Source: Candidatus Treponema equi
Lineage (GTDB): Bacteria; Spirochaetota; Spirochaetia; Treponematales; Treponemataceae
Assembly: GCA_018064785.1 (NCBI GenBank)
Contig: JAGHUO010000026.1
Span: 1-37,476 of the forward strand
Direction of reading: 5' to 3'
DNA length: 37,476 nt
Of this stretch, positions 8,650-17,802 are shown piece after piece. How positions within the stretch are numbered: the stretch's first letter is position 1; each line of letters starts with the position of its first letter. The notes under the pieces were generated by a model that made no database searches, was not told where the DNA came from, and saw only the letters and a list, made by a program, of their open reading frames with translations. Both the position numbers and the translations under genes were made by a program.

Positions 8650-9861
8650 TTATTTTGCGATGATTGCTGCATCACATGCATCAAGTTCTGCCTGTGCGTC
8701 TGCACCGTCCCAGATGTTCTTTGATGTGTTGCCCATTGTTTCCCAGAACTTACCCATTTCTGGAATTGAAGGCATTGGGAATGCGTAGTCGAGCTGCTTG
8801 AGGAAGCCACCGATATATGGGCTTGATACTGGTGTATCGATTGATGGCATTGCACCTGTCAAGTCAAAGCGGAGCTGCTGCATAGCAGAAGAGATGAGGA
8901 ACTGAGCAAAGTCAGCTGCCTCTGCAGGATGATCTGAGTAAGCAGATACGAACATTGCGCGTGTACCTGAGAATGATGCTGCAGGCTTGTTGTCACCAGG
9001 AAGAGCTGGGATTGGAGCTACACCAAAGTTGATTCCAGCATCCTTGAAGTTCTTGATGTTCCATGGTCCAGTGATGTGCATAGCTGCGTTTCCGCCCTGG
9101 AATGCTGCGTCACAGTTACCTGTATCAAGGTCAGCAGCAGGAACGTTGAGTGCGTCCTTGAGTGACTGGAACACCTTCATACCCTTTACAGCGTTTGCTG
9201 TTGCAAGGTAAGAAGAAGATGTATCTGTTCCTGATGCACCAAAGAGGCGGTTTCCACCAGCTGTTGTGAAGAGGATTGTGTAGTATCCGTTACCAACATC
9301 CATTACAAATCCGCGCTTTCCGCTGTTGTTTGCGTTGAATTCCTTTGTCCACTTTGCGAGGTCTTCCCATGTCTTTGGAACATCTTTTTCTGCAATGAGG
9401 TCCTTGTTGTAGAACAAAGCATATGTTTCAGCAGAGATTGGATATCCGTACATCTTTCCCTGATATGTGAGGGCAGCAGAACAAGCACCAAGAACTGACT
9501 TTGAAACTGAATCAGCATTTACTGTTGGAAGAACATGTCCACCGTTTACAAGTTCACCGAGCTTATCATGTGGAGCAGCAAAGATATCCGGTCCTACTCC
9601 AGCTGGTCCGTCAAGGGCAATCTGACCTGCAGCATCACCAAGTTCTACATTTACGTACTTGATTTCTACATTTGGATGAGACTTTGTATAAGCTTCACCA
9701 GCCTGCTTGATGAATTCATCTGGTCCCTGGAGAGATTCCCATACTGTGAGAACAACCTTTTCTTCAGCCTTCTTTGCTGAAGCACCTTCTTTCTTTGCAC
9801 ATCCTGACAAAGCAAGAACACCTGCAGCGATAGCAGCTGCTGCAAATACAACTTTCTTCAT
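8650..9861 (-). CDS. Sugar ABC transporter substrate-binding lipoprotein
   Basis: Start placed at MKKVVFAAAAIAAGVLALSGC (lipobox) with AGGAGG upstream; extracellular solute-binding family features (KVVLTVWESLQGPDEFIKQ). Confidence 0.9.
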   Translation of the reverse strand: MKKVVFAAAAIAAGVLALSGCAKKEGASAKKAEEKVVLTVWESLQGPDEFIKQAGEAYTKSHPNVEIKYVNVELGDAAGQIALDGPAGVGPDIFAAPHDKLGELVNGGHVLPTVNADSVSKSVLGACSAALTYQGKMYGYPISAETYALFYNKDLIAEKDVPKTWEDLAKWTKEFNANNSGKRGFVMDVGNGYYTILFTTAGGNRLFGASGTDTSSSYLATANAVKGMKVFQSLKDALNVPAADLDTGNCDAAFQGGNAAMHITGPWNIKNFKDAGINFGVAPIPALPGDNKPAASFSGTRAMFVSAYSDHPAEAADFAQFLISSAMQQLRFDLTGAMPSIDTPVSSPYIGGFLKQLDYAFPMPSIPEMGKFWETMGNTSKNIWDGADAQAELDACDAAIIAK

Positions 9862-9951
9862 ATAAATCCTCCTAGATAATGAAGACTCAGACAACGGAAC
9901 TTTTTTTTATTCCGCGCTGAAAATGTTTACCAAATCATATTCAAACCGCAA

Positions 9952-10956
9952 TCAACGGAATGATTCCCTTATCATAAGCTGATATTCCACGGTGGTCTTT
10001 TTGGGCACTTCCCTGCCTTCAATAAGACCCGCAAGAATTCTGCTTGCTTCACCTGTAAAACTGGATACATTTACATTCAACGCCGTCACAGGCGGACTGT
10101 TGTTCTCCAGCACCTGGTTGTCATAGAATGAAATGACCTGAATATCCGCAGGCACTTCATAGTCATTGTGTCTGAGCCACTTGAGCACATAGACACATAT
10201 CGTGTCATCCATACAGACAAGACACTGAGGATTTTCCTTCATAAGGTCAGGGAGAACCATGTCCACAGCTTTCTGTCCATCCATATCCCAGAATATTCTG
10301 CAGTCATCCAGGGACACACCCTTTGAAATGCATGCCTGTTCAAAACCCTTGAAACGGTACGCATTCACCCTGTAGCTCTTGTTTCCTCCAAGCACGGCAA
10401 CATGTCCGCACCCTTTGTCTATCATGAATCTGGTCATCTCAAAACAACCAGAAACCTGATCGCTGTCTATCTGATAGATGTCATCATCTTCAGTAGTACC
10501 AAAAACAATAAATGGTATACCCTCTTTTTTCAGATATCTTACAGACTCATCATTTTCCTCAAGTCGTGTAAGGACAACTCCATCCACCTTGCGGTTTGTG
10601 ACAAGCCTTCTAAGCGGCGTGATGTCGTTGCCACCCTGCACCACAAGAACCACATCGTAATCCAGCTTGTAGGCAGCTTCCGAGATTCCTACAAGACAGT
10701 TCTGAAAGAAAGGAACATCTCCCTTGTCAGCATCCCGTGGAATCACAACTCCGATGTTGAAGGTCTTTCTAAGGACAAGCCCCTTCGCCATGGAATTGGG
10801 AATATAGTTGCAGGATTCGGCCATCTCAAGAATCTTTCGTCTTGTATCAGCACCGATACGTCCCTTGCAGTTAAGCGCCCGGGAAACAGTGGATTTTGAA
10901 ACTCCAAGCCTGTCAGCCAGGTCTGCGATGGTTACTGTTGAAACGTTTCTCTCCAT
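9952..10956 (-). CDS. LacI-family transcriptional regulator
   Basis: 334 aa; N-terminal HTH TIADLADRLGVSKSTVSRALNCKGRIGADTRRKILE. Confidence 0.93.
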   Translation of the reverse strand: MERNVSTVTIADLADRLGVSKSTVSRALNCKGRIGADTRRKILEMAESCNYIPNSMAKGLVLRKTFNIGVVIPRDADKGDVPFFQNCLVGISEAAYKLDYDVVLVVQGGNDITPLRRLVTNRKVDGVVLTRLEENDESVRYLKKEGIPFIVFGTTEDDDIYQIDSDQVSGCFEMTRFMIDKGCGHVAVLGGNKSYRVNAYRFKGFEQACISKGVSLDDCRIFWDMDGQKAVDMVLPDLMKENPQCLVCMDDTICVYVLKWLRHNDYEVPADIQVISFYDNQVLENNSPPVTALNVNVSSFTGEASRILAGLIEGREVPKKTTVEYQLMIRESFR

Positions 10957-11019
10957 ACAATTTCCTGCTAACTAGAAGTTTAGTTCATGAATTCCCCTAA
11001 AACAAGGAAAATCGTTTGC

Positions 11020-11046
11020 TCAACACGTTAAGTATACACGTGTTGA
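11020..11046. promoter_or_regulatory. Paired LacI-type operator TCAACACGT-N9-ACGTGTTGA
   Basis: Two perfect 9-bp inverted arms (11020-11028 and 11038-11046) over the -10 region of the lacI promoter. Confidence 0.7.
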
Positions 11047-11059
11047 TTACAGTTGTCAA
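11031..11059 (-). promoter_or_regulatory. Near-consensus sigma70 promoter TTGACA-N17-TATACT for lacI/transport operon
   Basis: Minus strand: TTGACA (11059-11054), 17-nt spacer, TATACT (11036-11031); spacer contains an operator arm. Confidence 0.7.
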
Positions 11060-11161
11060 ACTTTTTTTTTAATTTTTTTGGTTTAAAGATACATTTCTCA
11101 TAACGTTTCCAATTTCGAAAATCATATGGCATAAATCATCCAAGTGGTCTACAATTGAAGT

Positions 11162-11740
11162 ATGTTCAAAGAAATTGCGGAAAAAATGTCTGAGGCTGGA
11201 GTGATTCCGGTTGTGACTGTAGAAACAATGGAAAAAACCCTTGAAACCGCCGCCGACGCTGTAGCAAAGGGGCTTAAGGCCATAGAAATCACCTATCGCA
11301 CAACAGAAGGCGACGCAGGTTACGAAAAGATATCCCAGGCCATAGTGGCAGTGAAAGAAAAATATCCGGAACTGATGGTAGGCGCAGGCACGGTGCTCAA
11401 TGAAAAACTAGCGGAAATGGCAAAGAAAGCCGGCGCGGAATTCGTTGTTTCTCCAGGCTTTAACCCTAAGACAGTTCAGTGGTGTATTGAAAACAACATG
11501 CCGGTTTTTCCAGGCGTCGCAACTCCAAGCGATATCGAGGTTGCCCTTTCCTACGGTCTTGCATATCTTAAATTCTTTCCGGCAGAAGCCATGGGCGGAA
11601 CAAAAATGCTCAAGGCACTGAGCGGCCCATTCCCTATGGTAAAATTCATGCCTACAGGCGGAATAAACAAAGAAAACTACGGAAGCTACAAAGAACTGAA
11701 AAATGTTTTCTGCGTAGGCGGCAGCTGGGTTTTGAAATAA
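11162..11740 (+). CDS. eda: KDPG/KHG aldolase
   Basis: 192 aa; GLKAIEITYRT, MVGAGTVLN, FVVSPGFNP, KFFPAEAMGG, FMPTGGI. Confidence 0.92.
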   Translation: MFKEIAEKMSEAGVIPVVTVETMEKTLETAADAVAKGLKAIEITYRTTEGDAGYEKISQAIVAVKEKYPELMVGAGTVLNEKLAEMAKKAGAEFVVSPGFNPKTVQWCIENNMPVFPGVATPSDIEVALSYGLAYLKFFPAEAMGGTKMLKALSGPFPMVKFMPTGGINKENYGSYKELKNVFCVGGSWVLK

Positions 11741-11765
11741 AAAAAACACAACTGATTTAAAATAG

Positions 11766-11799
11766 AAAAGCGGCTAAGGATAACCTTAACCGCTTTTTT
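11766..11799 (+). terminator. Rho-independent terminator after eda
   Basis: AAAAGCGGCTAAGGATAACCTTAACCGCTTTTTTT. Confidence 0.85.
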
Positions 11800-11836
11800 T
11801 ATGGCTAGATTGCCCAACATAACTATGCAGCCTATA

Positions 11837-12003
11837 CACGAATTGCATGGCAATTCGTGCGGCGAAAGTTACGCCAGGTATCGGCCTCTATTCGGCAATG
11901 CTTTCGCCGATTAGCAGAGGCCCTGTGCCATGGAGAAAACTGCAGGCAGTTTTCTCTCGAGTCTGCTACCTCGCATAAGGCGGCTCGGCTTAACGCAGAC
12001 TCG
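11837..12003. repeat. Cluster of four consecutive hairpins in the eda-gdhA convergent intergenic region
   Basis: CACGAATTGC/GCAATTCGTG (11837-11859); GGCCTCT/AGAGGCC with nested CGGC/GCCG (11883-11922); GAGAAAACTGC/GCAGTTTTCTC (11933-11956); CGAGTCTGC/GCAGACTCG (11958-12003). Confidence 0.8.
11911..11932 (-). pseudogene. Second copy of the gdhA 3' end (codons M-A-Q-G-L-C-stop)
   Basis: Minus: ATGGCACAGGGCCTCTGCTAA versus ATGGCACAGGGGCTCTGTTAA at the real gdhA end. Confidence 0.65.
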
Positions 12004-12017
12004 ACGGAAAAACTCTA

Positions 12018-13373
12018 TTAACAGAGCCCCTGTGCCATCATGGCTCTTGCTACCTTCAAGAAGCCGTAGATGTTTGCACCAGAAACGTAGTCGCCTTCTG
12101 TTGCGAATTCCTTAGCTGTGTTCCATGCGTTGTCGTGGATCTGTGTCATGATGTTCTTGAGCTTTGCATCAACTTCTTCGCGTGTCCATGAGAGGCGTTC
12201 GCTGTTCTGAGACATTTCGAGACCAGAAACTGCAACACCACCAGCGTTAGCTGCCTTACCAGGAGCGAAGCGTACACCGTTAGCCTGGAGGTAAGCGATA
12301 GCTTCTGCACGTGTTGGCATGTTAGCACCTTCAGCAACAAGCTTGATGCCGTTTGCTACGAGCTTCTTTGCATCTTCTTCGTAGATTTCATCCTGTGTAG
12401 CACAAGGGAATGCATAGTCTGCCTTAACTCCCCATGGCTTTTCTCCAGCAAAGAACTTTGCTGTTGGGTACTTCTTAACGTATTCAGAGATACGTGCCTT
12501 TGTGTTTGCAAGTTCTGTGATGTATGCGAGCTTTTCAGCATCGATTCCGTCTTCATCAAGGATGTATCCAGATGAGTCAGAAAGTGTGATAACCTTACCA
12601 CCGAGCTGGTTGATCTTTTCTGTTGCGTACTGAGCAACGTTACCCTTACCAGAAACGAGACATGTCTTTCCTTTGAAGTCTGTTCCCATCTTTGCGAGCA
12701 TACATTCTGCAAAGTAGATGAGACCGTAACCTGTAGCTTCTGGACGGATCAAAGAACCACCGAAGTCAAGTCCCTTACCTGTAAGAACACCTGTCCATAC
12801 GTTTGCGATTCTCTTGTACTGACCGAACATCCAAGCTACTTCGCGTCCACCAACACCCTTGTCTCCAGCTGGAACGTCTGTGTCAGCACCGATATGGCGA
12901 TAAAGTTCTGTCATGAATGACTGGCAGAAGCGCATAACTTCGCCTTCTGATTTTCCGTGAGCGTCAAAGTCTGAACCACCCTTTCCGCCACCCATTGGGA
13001 GTGTTGTAAGAGAGTTCTTGAGGATCTGTTCAAATCCGAGGAACTTGAGAACGTCGAGACCTACTTCTGGAGAGAAGCGGAGGCCTCCCTTGTAAGGTCC
13101 GATTGCGCTGTTGAACTGAACGCGGTAACCGCGGTTTACGTGTGGTACACCCTTGTCATCTGTCCAAGGCACACGGAACATGATGATTCTTTCTGGTTCT
13201 GTAAGTCTTTCAAGAACAGCTGTCTTTTCAAGTTCTGGCATCTTGTCTACTACAGGTGAAATTGTCTGAAGAACGAGACCTGCAGCCTGGAGGAAGTGAC
13301 CCTGATCTGCGTAACGAGCGCTAAGATCATCCCAAACACGTTTACAATAAGCGTTAGTAATTTTGTATTCCAT
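12018..13373 (-). CDS. gdhA: Glutamate dehydrogenase (NADP-type)
   Basis: 451 aa; RGYRVQFNSAIGPYKGGLRFSPEV, LPMGGGKGGSDFDAHGKS, PAGDKGVGGREVAWMFGQYKR. Confidence 0.95.
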   Translation of the reverse strand: MEYKITNAYCKRVWDDLSARYADQGHFLQAAGLVLQTISPVVDKMPELEKTAVLERLTEPERIIMFRVPWTDDKGVPHVNRGYRVQFNSAIGPYKGGLRFSPEVGLDVLKFLGFEQILKNSLTTLPMGGGKGGSDFDAHGKSEGEVMRFCQSFMTELYRHIGADTDVPAGDKGVGGREVAWMFGQYKRIANVWTGVLTGKGLDFGGSLIRPEATGYGLIYFAECMLAKMGTDFKGKTCLVSGKGNVAQYATEKINQLGGKVITLSDSSGYILDEDGIDAEKLAYITELANTKARISEYVKKYPTAKFFAGEKPWGVKADYAFPCATQDEIYEEDAKKLVANGIKLVAEGANMPTRAEAIAYLQANGVRFAPGKAANAGGVAVSGLEMSQNSERLSWTREEVDAKLKNIMTQIHDNAWNTAKEFATEGDYVSGANIYGFLKVARAMMAQGLC

Positions 13374-13503
13374 ACTATAACCCCTTACATTTTTTGAGCC
13401 GCCATTCCGCGACTTTAACTTAAGTAATACTAAACTTTTTTAAGTATTTTGCAAAGCAAAATTTTCCACATTTCCACATTCATTTCCGAATTTTACAATA
13501 TGG

Positions 13504-16500
13504 TCAACATGCGGAAATATGGGATCCCCGGGCAGTTTTTTTCACTTCCACATGGCATGGAATCGCACCGAGCATTTCTTCCACATGGGAAATGACACCG
13601 ACAGTCCTTGATGTACCTATATCCTGAAGGACTCCGACTGCCATCTCAAGGCTTTCCTTGTCCAGGGAACCAAATCCCTCGTCGATGAACAGGGAATCAA
13701 GACGGCTGGACTTCTGCACCACTTCCGTCAATCCGAGAGCAAGGCTTATGGAAGCCATGAAAGTCTCACCGCCACTTAAGGTAGCCGTATCTCTGTCCTG
13801 ATTGGTCCTATAGTCGTGGACCACCAGATCAAGGCCGTGGTAGGAATTTCCGCCTGTTTTTTCCGTATCCATCTTGAATTCATAGCGGTCACCAGAAATC
13901 CTAAGAAGATGGCGGCTGGCACATGTGACCACATCATCAAAATAAAGTCCCAGGAACCAGGTCTCAAACTGAACCTTTGACGGATTGTTTCCGGAAAGAT
14001 CCTTGTACAAGGCCGCTAGAGGAGCACCCTTTGCAGCAAGTTTTCCATACCTGTCGGCATATTTCCTGTACTGGTCATAAACCTTTTCCATGTTTTTCTT
14101 TTCGGAAAGGATTCTTTCCATATCGTCAGAAGCAGTGGATATTGTTTTTTCCTTTGTCTCCATCTCAGATTCAAGGGCCATGACTTTCTTCTGAAGGACG
14201 GAAGACTTCTCAGTGACCTTTTCAGAGAGAACTTCAATGCTTGCCTTGAGTCTTGATACTTCATCATGATAGTCCTTAAGTTCTTCCTTAAGCTCAAGTT
14301 TCTCATCCCTATCAATAAGACAATTCTCTACTTCCTTCTCACTTTCAAATTTTGATTCAGCAAGCTTCTTTTCAAAGGAAGCCACTGAAGTCCTTGCATT
14401 AATTTTTGCGGTTTCAAGACCATTCTCAGCTTCCTCAAGTCGTGCCTTGGAATTCACAAAGCCTCTGTCGGCCGCCTCATATTCACGGCGGAATGACTCC
14501 ACTTCCCTTGCCTGAAGATCTATGTTTTCTTTCAGTCCATCAATATCCGACCTTATCTTTTCAGGATCGGTACTGCTGCCTCCTGACTTCTTTACCTGCG
14601 ATTCAAGAATCTCAAGAGTCGCTTCAACGGAAGCACATTCTGACTCCAGTCTGCTTGACTCATCCTTGAGTTCCGCTATTTTTTTGCTCGAAGAATCTAT
14701 CTTCTTAAGAAGATCGTCACAGACTTCCGTAGCATTCTGAAGGGCATACATTTTCTCTTTTACTGCAGAAGCCTCCTTGAAGGCATCCTCAGAAGAAATA
14801 GATCCACAATCTTTCTTGAGCTTCTCGAAATCAACGGCATACTTTTCAAGCACCTTCTTTCCGCCGGCGATTTTTTCCGCACAGAGGGAACGAAGTTCGG
14901 TTTCAGATTCAATGGATTTTTCCGTGACCCTTATCTTTTCATCAAAATCCAGATATTCTCCAGAAGCCTTTGCAGGAGACGGATGCTCAGTGGAACCGCA
15001 GACAGGACAAGGACATCCAGGTTTAAGCAAAGAAACAAGGGAACAGGCGGTATTGTTTGCCAGCTGGTCCTCTCTATTCTTTCTATATTCAGCAAGGAGC
15101 TTTTCCATGTCCTCGATCTGCTTTGTGCGTTCTTCCTTTTGCAACATCAGCTGTTGAAGTTCCGCCTCTGAGGACTTGATTTCTTTAGCCACAGATTCAA
15201 ATTCCTGTGCGGAACTGTAAAGACGTGCAGCTTCAAGAGATTTTTCTTTGCAACGGGACAAGCTGTCGGAAACAAGCCTGCATATTTCTCCTGGTTCAAG
15301 GTCTCCGCAAGTGATGCCCACAGATTCTGCCATTGATCTGAGTTTGTCTTCATTGCTTTTTGCGGCTTTGGATTCTTTTTCAAGGAAAGCCATGACTTCC
15401 TTTAGTTTCTTCTTTACTGAATCAAGGTGCTCCAGTTCCTTGGCATACTTTTCCGCAGACTCAAGGCTGTCCTCATATACTTTCAGAAGGACTCTGTTTT
15501 CCTGCAGCTGTTTTTCGGTCTTTTCATTTTCACCGCTTTTTTTCTTAAGGGAATCAAGAAGTTTCTGGGCATTATCAAGATTTACCTTGCTTTCCTCAAG
15601 ATACAAGTTTGCACTCTTCTCTTCCTCCAGACGAGTGTTCTTTCCTTCGACAAAAGGTGAAAGAAGTTCCGCCTCATCGGCAAGAGCAAGCCTTTCTCCC
15701 AGCTGCTCCATGGATGCTGATTTTTTCTCAAGGGCTTTCAATTCAGCGGCAGAATCTTCGAGCTCGGCCGCAAGCTTAAGTTCCGACTCAAGTTTCGCAA
15801 GGTCTGTGGCAAGTTCTTCCTTTTCTTTATGGAGTTTGTCCAAGAGCTTTTTGCTTTTCTCATAATCAACGGAAAGACTTTCTATTTTTTCTTCCGCATT
15901 GTTGAAGTCCACATCCTTGGAAAGCTCCTTCATGGAACCTTCAAGAACCTTTATATCTCCTTGAAGCTCATCATTCTCTGCCTTTATTTTTTCCACGATG
16001 GTCTGATAGAAATCTACAGGAAAAAGCTTCCTGAGCATCTCCTGCTTTGCATTGGAATTCGCCCTAAGAAATTCAGAGAATTCACCTTGGGGAAGAATAA
16101 CAATCTTTGAGAATTCCTCGGCACGAAGGCCTATGATTTCTTCAAGCCTTGCCTTTATCTCATTTTTTCCGCCATTAAAGAATTCATAACAGTCAGCGTT
16201 GCTATTCCACTGTTCCAGGGAAACTTCCGAATCCTTCTGGGACAGTTTTCCGTTGCGGTTGATGTAATTGTATGGAAGGGTTCTTCTCACACGGAACTTT
16301 TCACCGCAGGAAGAAAATTCAAGTTCCACAAAGGACTCTTCACCATCCTTTGCATACTGGGAACGGAAATCCTTGGACTTGTTTTTTCTTGCTCCAAGAA
16401 ATTCACCGTAGAGGGCAAAAGTCATGGCATCGAAAATAGTTGTCTTTCCGGCTCCGGTATCACCGCACAGGAGAAAGACTTCATCAAGGCAAGTAAAGTC

Positions 16501-16557
16501 CAGTTCCTCATCTACAAAAGGACCTATGTTTTTCATCTTTATGAACAATGGCTTCAT
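13504..16557 (-). CDS. sbcC: Exonuclease subunit SbcC (SMC-like ATPase with zinc hook)
   Basis: 1017 aa; Walker A GDTGAGKTTIFDA, coiled coil with CPVCG hook, SGGETFMASISLALGL and FIDEGFGSLD. Confidence 0.93.
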   Translation of the reverse strand: MKPLFIKMKNIGPFVDEELDFTCLDEVFLLCGDTGAGKTTIFDAMTFALYGEFLGARKNKSKDFRSQYAKDGEESFVELEFSSCGEKFRVRRTLPYNYINRNGKLSQKDSEVSLEQWNSNADCYEFFNGGKNEIKARLEEIIGLRAEEFSKIVILPQGEFSEFLRANSNAKQEMLRKLFPVDFYQTIVEKIKAENDELQGDIKVLEGSMKELSKDVDFNNAEEKIESLSVDYEKSKKLLDKLHKEKEELATDLAKLESELKLAAELEDSAAELKALEKKSASMEQLGERLALADEAELLSPFVEGKNTRLEEEKSANLYLEESKVNLDNAQKLLDSLKKKSGENEKTEKQLQENRVLLKVYEDSLESAEKYAKELEHLDSVKKKLKEVMAFLEKESKAAKSNEDKLRSMAESVGITCGDLEPGEICRLVSDSLSRCKEKSLEAARLYSSAQEFESVAKEIKSSEAELQQLMLQKEERTKQIEDMEKLLAEYRKNREDQLANNTACSLVSLLKPGCPCPVCGSTEHPSPAKASGEYLDFDEKIRVTEKSIESETELRSLCAEKIAGGKKVLEKYAVDFEKLKKDCGSISSEDAFKEASAVKEKMYALQNATEVCDDLLKKIDSSSKKIAELKDESSRLESECASVEATLEILESQVKKSGGSSTDPEKIRSDIDGLKENIDLQAREVESFRREYEAADRGFVNSKARLEEAENGLETAKINARTSVASFEKKLAESKFESEKEVENCLIDRDEKLELKEELKDYHDEVSRLKASIEVLSEKVTEKSSVLQKKVMALESEMETKEKTISTASDDMERILSEKKNMEKVYDQYRKYADRYGKLAAKGAPLAALYKDLSGNNPSKVQFETWFLGLYFDDVVTCASRHLLRISGDRYEFKMDTEKTGGNSYHGLDLVVHDYRTNQDRDTATLSGGETFMASISLALGLTEVVQKSSRLDSLFIDEGFGSLDKESLEMAVGVLQDIGTSRTVGVISHVEEMLGAIPCHVEVKKTARGSHISAC

Positions 16558-17741
16558 TCTTCACCTGCCTCTGCGCTCTTTGCAGTCTTTGTAAAAATCT
16601 TCTGTTCCTCTTTCAGAAGATCTGGATCAACCTCATCTATTTTCTCACGGTAGACATCATCAATGAAAAGCTTGAAAAGTTTTCCATAGTCGCCGGAAGC
16701 TATGTTCTCCAATGCCTTTCGTCGTTCCGCCATTGCCATGTTCTGTCCCGTGGCCTCACTGCGCACAACACGGAATGAAAGAAGATTGGGAAATCTGTTC
16801 CTGAGATTTTCAAGAGGATTCTCATGGACCAGGTTGTCCGTACATATAAGCTCAAGATAATCATCTCGGTAATCATTGTAATCTCCGGAAATGAAATCCT
16901 CGTAGGTTCCTTCTATCCTTGAAACTTTATGGAGCGGAGAAATTTCAATCTCCTTTACTTCGATGCCATCCTTTGAGACGTTTACAGAAAGCATCACCTT
17001 GTCCGGCTTCTCGCCAAAGTTGTATGCCAGAGGCGAACCGCAGTACCTGATGTTTTCTCCCCCGACTTTCTGCTTTCCGTGTATATGACCTAGGGCCGTA
17101 TAGTCAAAGTTCTTGAAATGCTTTGCGTCTATCTGTTCCGCCGTGCCTACAAAATTATGTTCCCCACCGCTCAAGGTTGCGCTGCCGGCAAAAACATGGG
17201 CTGAAACCACACATGGCATTTTCTTTCCTTTATGGGCGGTCTTTATCCTTCTGCAGGCCTCGGCAACAAGCTCGTCCTGATGTCTGAGTACTGTTCCGTC
17301 TTCAGCAGAAAGAGCCCCCATCTGCAAAAATGGAATCTGATACACAAGGGCAGCATTTTCTCCTTCACCGACCAGGATTCCCCTGTCGCATTCAGAGGCT
17401 TCGGTCGCAAGATGGATATTCTGGGAATGAAGGATCGGAGAAGCAAAACTGAGTCGTGTGGCACTGTCATGGTTGCCCGATGAAAAGAACATTTCAAGCT
17501 TTGGGAATTTTTCATGCATCTGGGCAAGAAAATCGCTGAAAAGCCTTACTGCCTCCGGAGAAGCAATGGCCTTGTCATAGACATCTCCTGCGACAATAAG
17601 CGCATCGTAGGCAGCATCCTTGGATTCCGCCTGGGAAAGTTCCTCTATTATCTGATTCAAGAAATGCTTCTGGTCTTCCAAAAGGGAATGCTCATAGACC
17701 ACTTTTCCCAGATGCCAGTCGCTTGTATGTAGAAATTTCAT
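16554..17741 (-). CDS. sbcD: Exonuclease subunit SbcD (Mre11-type nuclease)
   Basis: Start reset to MKFLHTSDWHLGK; VAGDVYD, SGNHDSATRLSF, GHIHGKQ motifs; ATGA overlap with sbcC. The upstream part of the ORF-track entry overlaps trkA. Confidence 0.93.
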   Translation of the reverse strand: MKFLHTSDWHLGKVVYEHSLLEDQKHFLNQIIEELSQAESKDAAYDALIVAGDVYDKAIASPEAVRLFSDFLAQMHEKFPKLEMFFSSGNHDSATRLSFASPILHSQNIHLATEASECDRGILVGEGENAALVYQIPFLQMGALSAEDGTVLRHQDELVAEACRRIKTAHKGKKMPCVVSAHVFAGSATLSGGEHNFVGTAEQIDAKHFKNFDYTALGHIHGKQKVGGENIRYCGSPLAYNFGEKPDKVMLSVNVSKDGIEVKEIEISPLHKVSRIEGTYEDFISGDYNDYRDDYLELICTDNLVHENPLENLRNRFPNLLSFRVVRSEATGQNMAMAERRKALENIASGDYGKLFKLFIDDVYREKIDEVDPDLLKEEQKIFTKTAKSAEAGEE

Positions 17742-17802
17742 ATTAATAGAATATAGGAATATTTGATGAAATAGGCAAATAAAAATGATATAATTGAAGC
17801 AA

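Noticed and set aside
11988-11994. GCTTAAC/GTTAAGC as a possible integron attC core (treponemal integrons are known)
   Set aside because: No matching partner core at the right spacing, no cassette ORF and no integrase in the window; likely coincidence.
13430-13475. AATACT/AGTATT and ATTTTGC/GCAAAAT inverted repeats upstream of gdhA
   Set aside because: Could be an operator or weak sbcC terminator, but AT-rich and short; not enough to support a specific claim.
13776-15865. Many ORFs antisense or out of frame to sbcC
   Set aside because: Compositional shadows of a long coiled-coil gene; no SD sites or family motifs.
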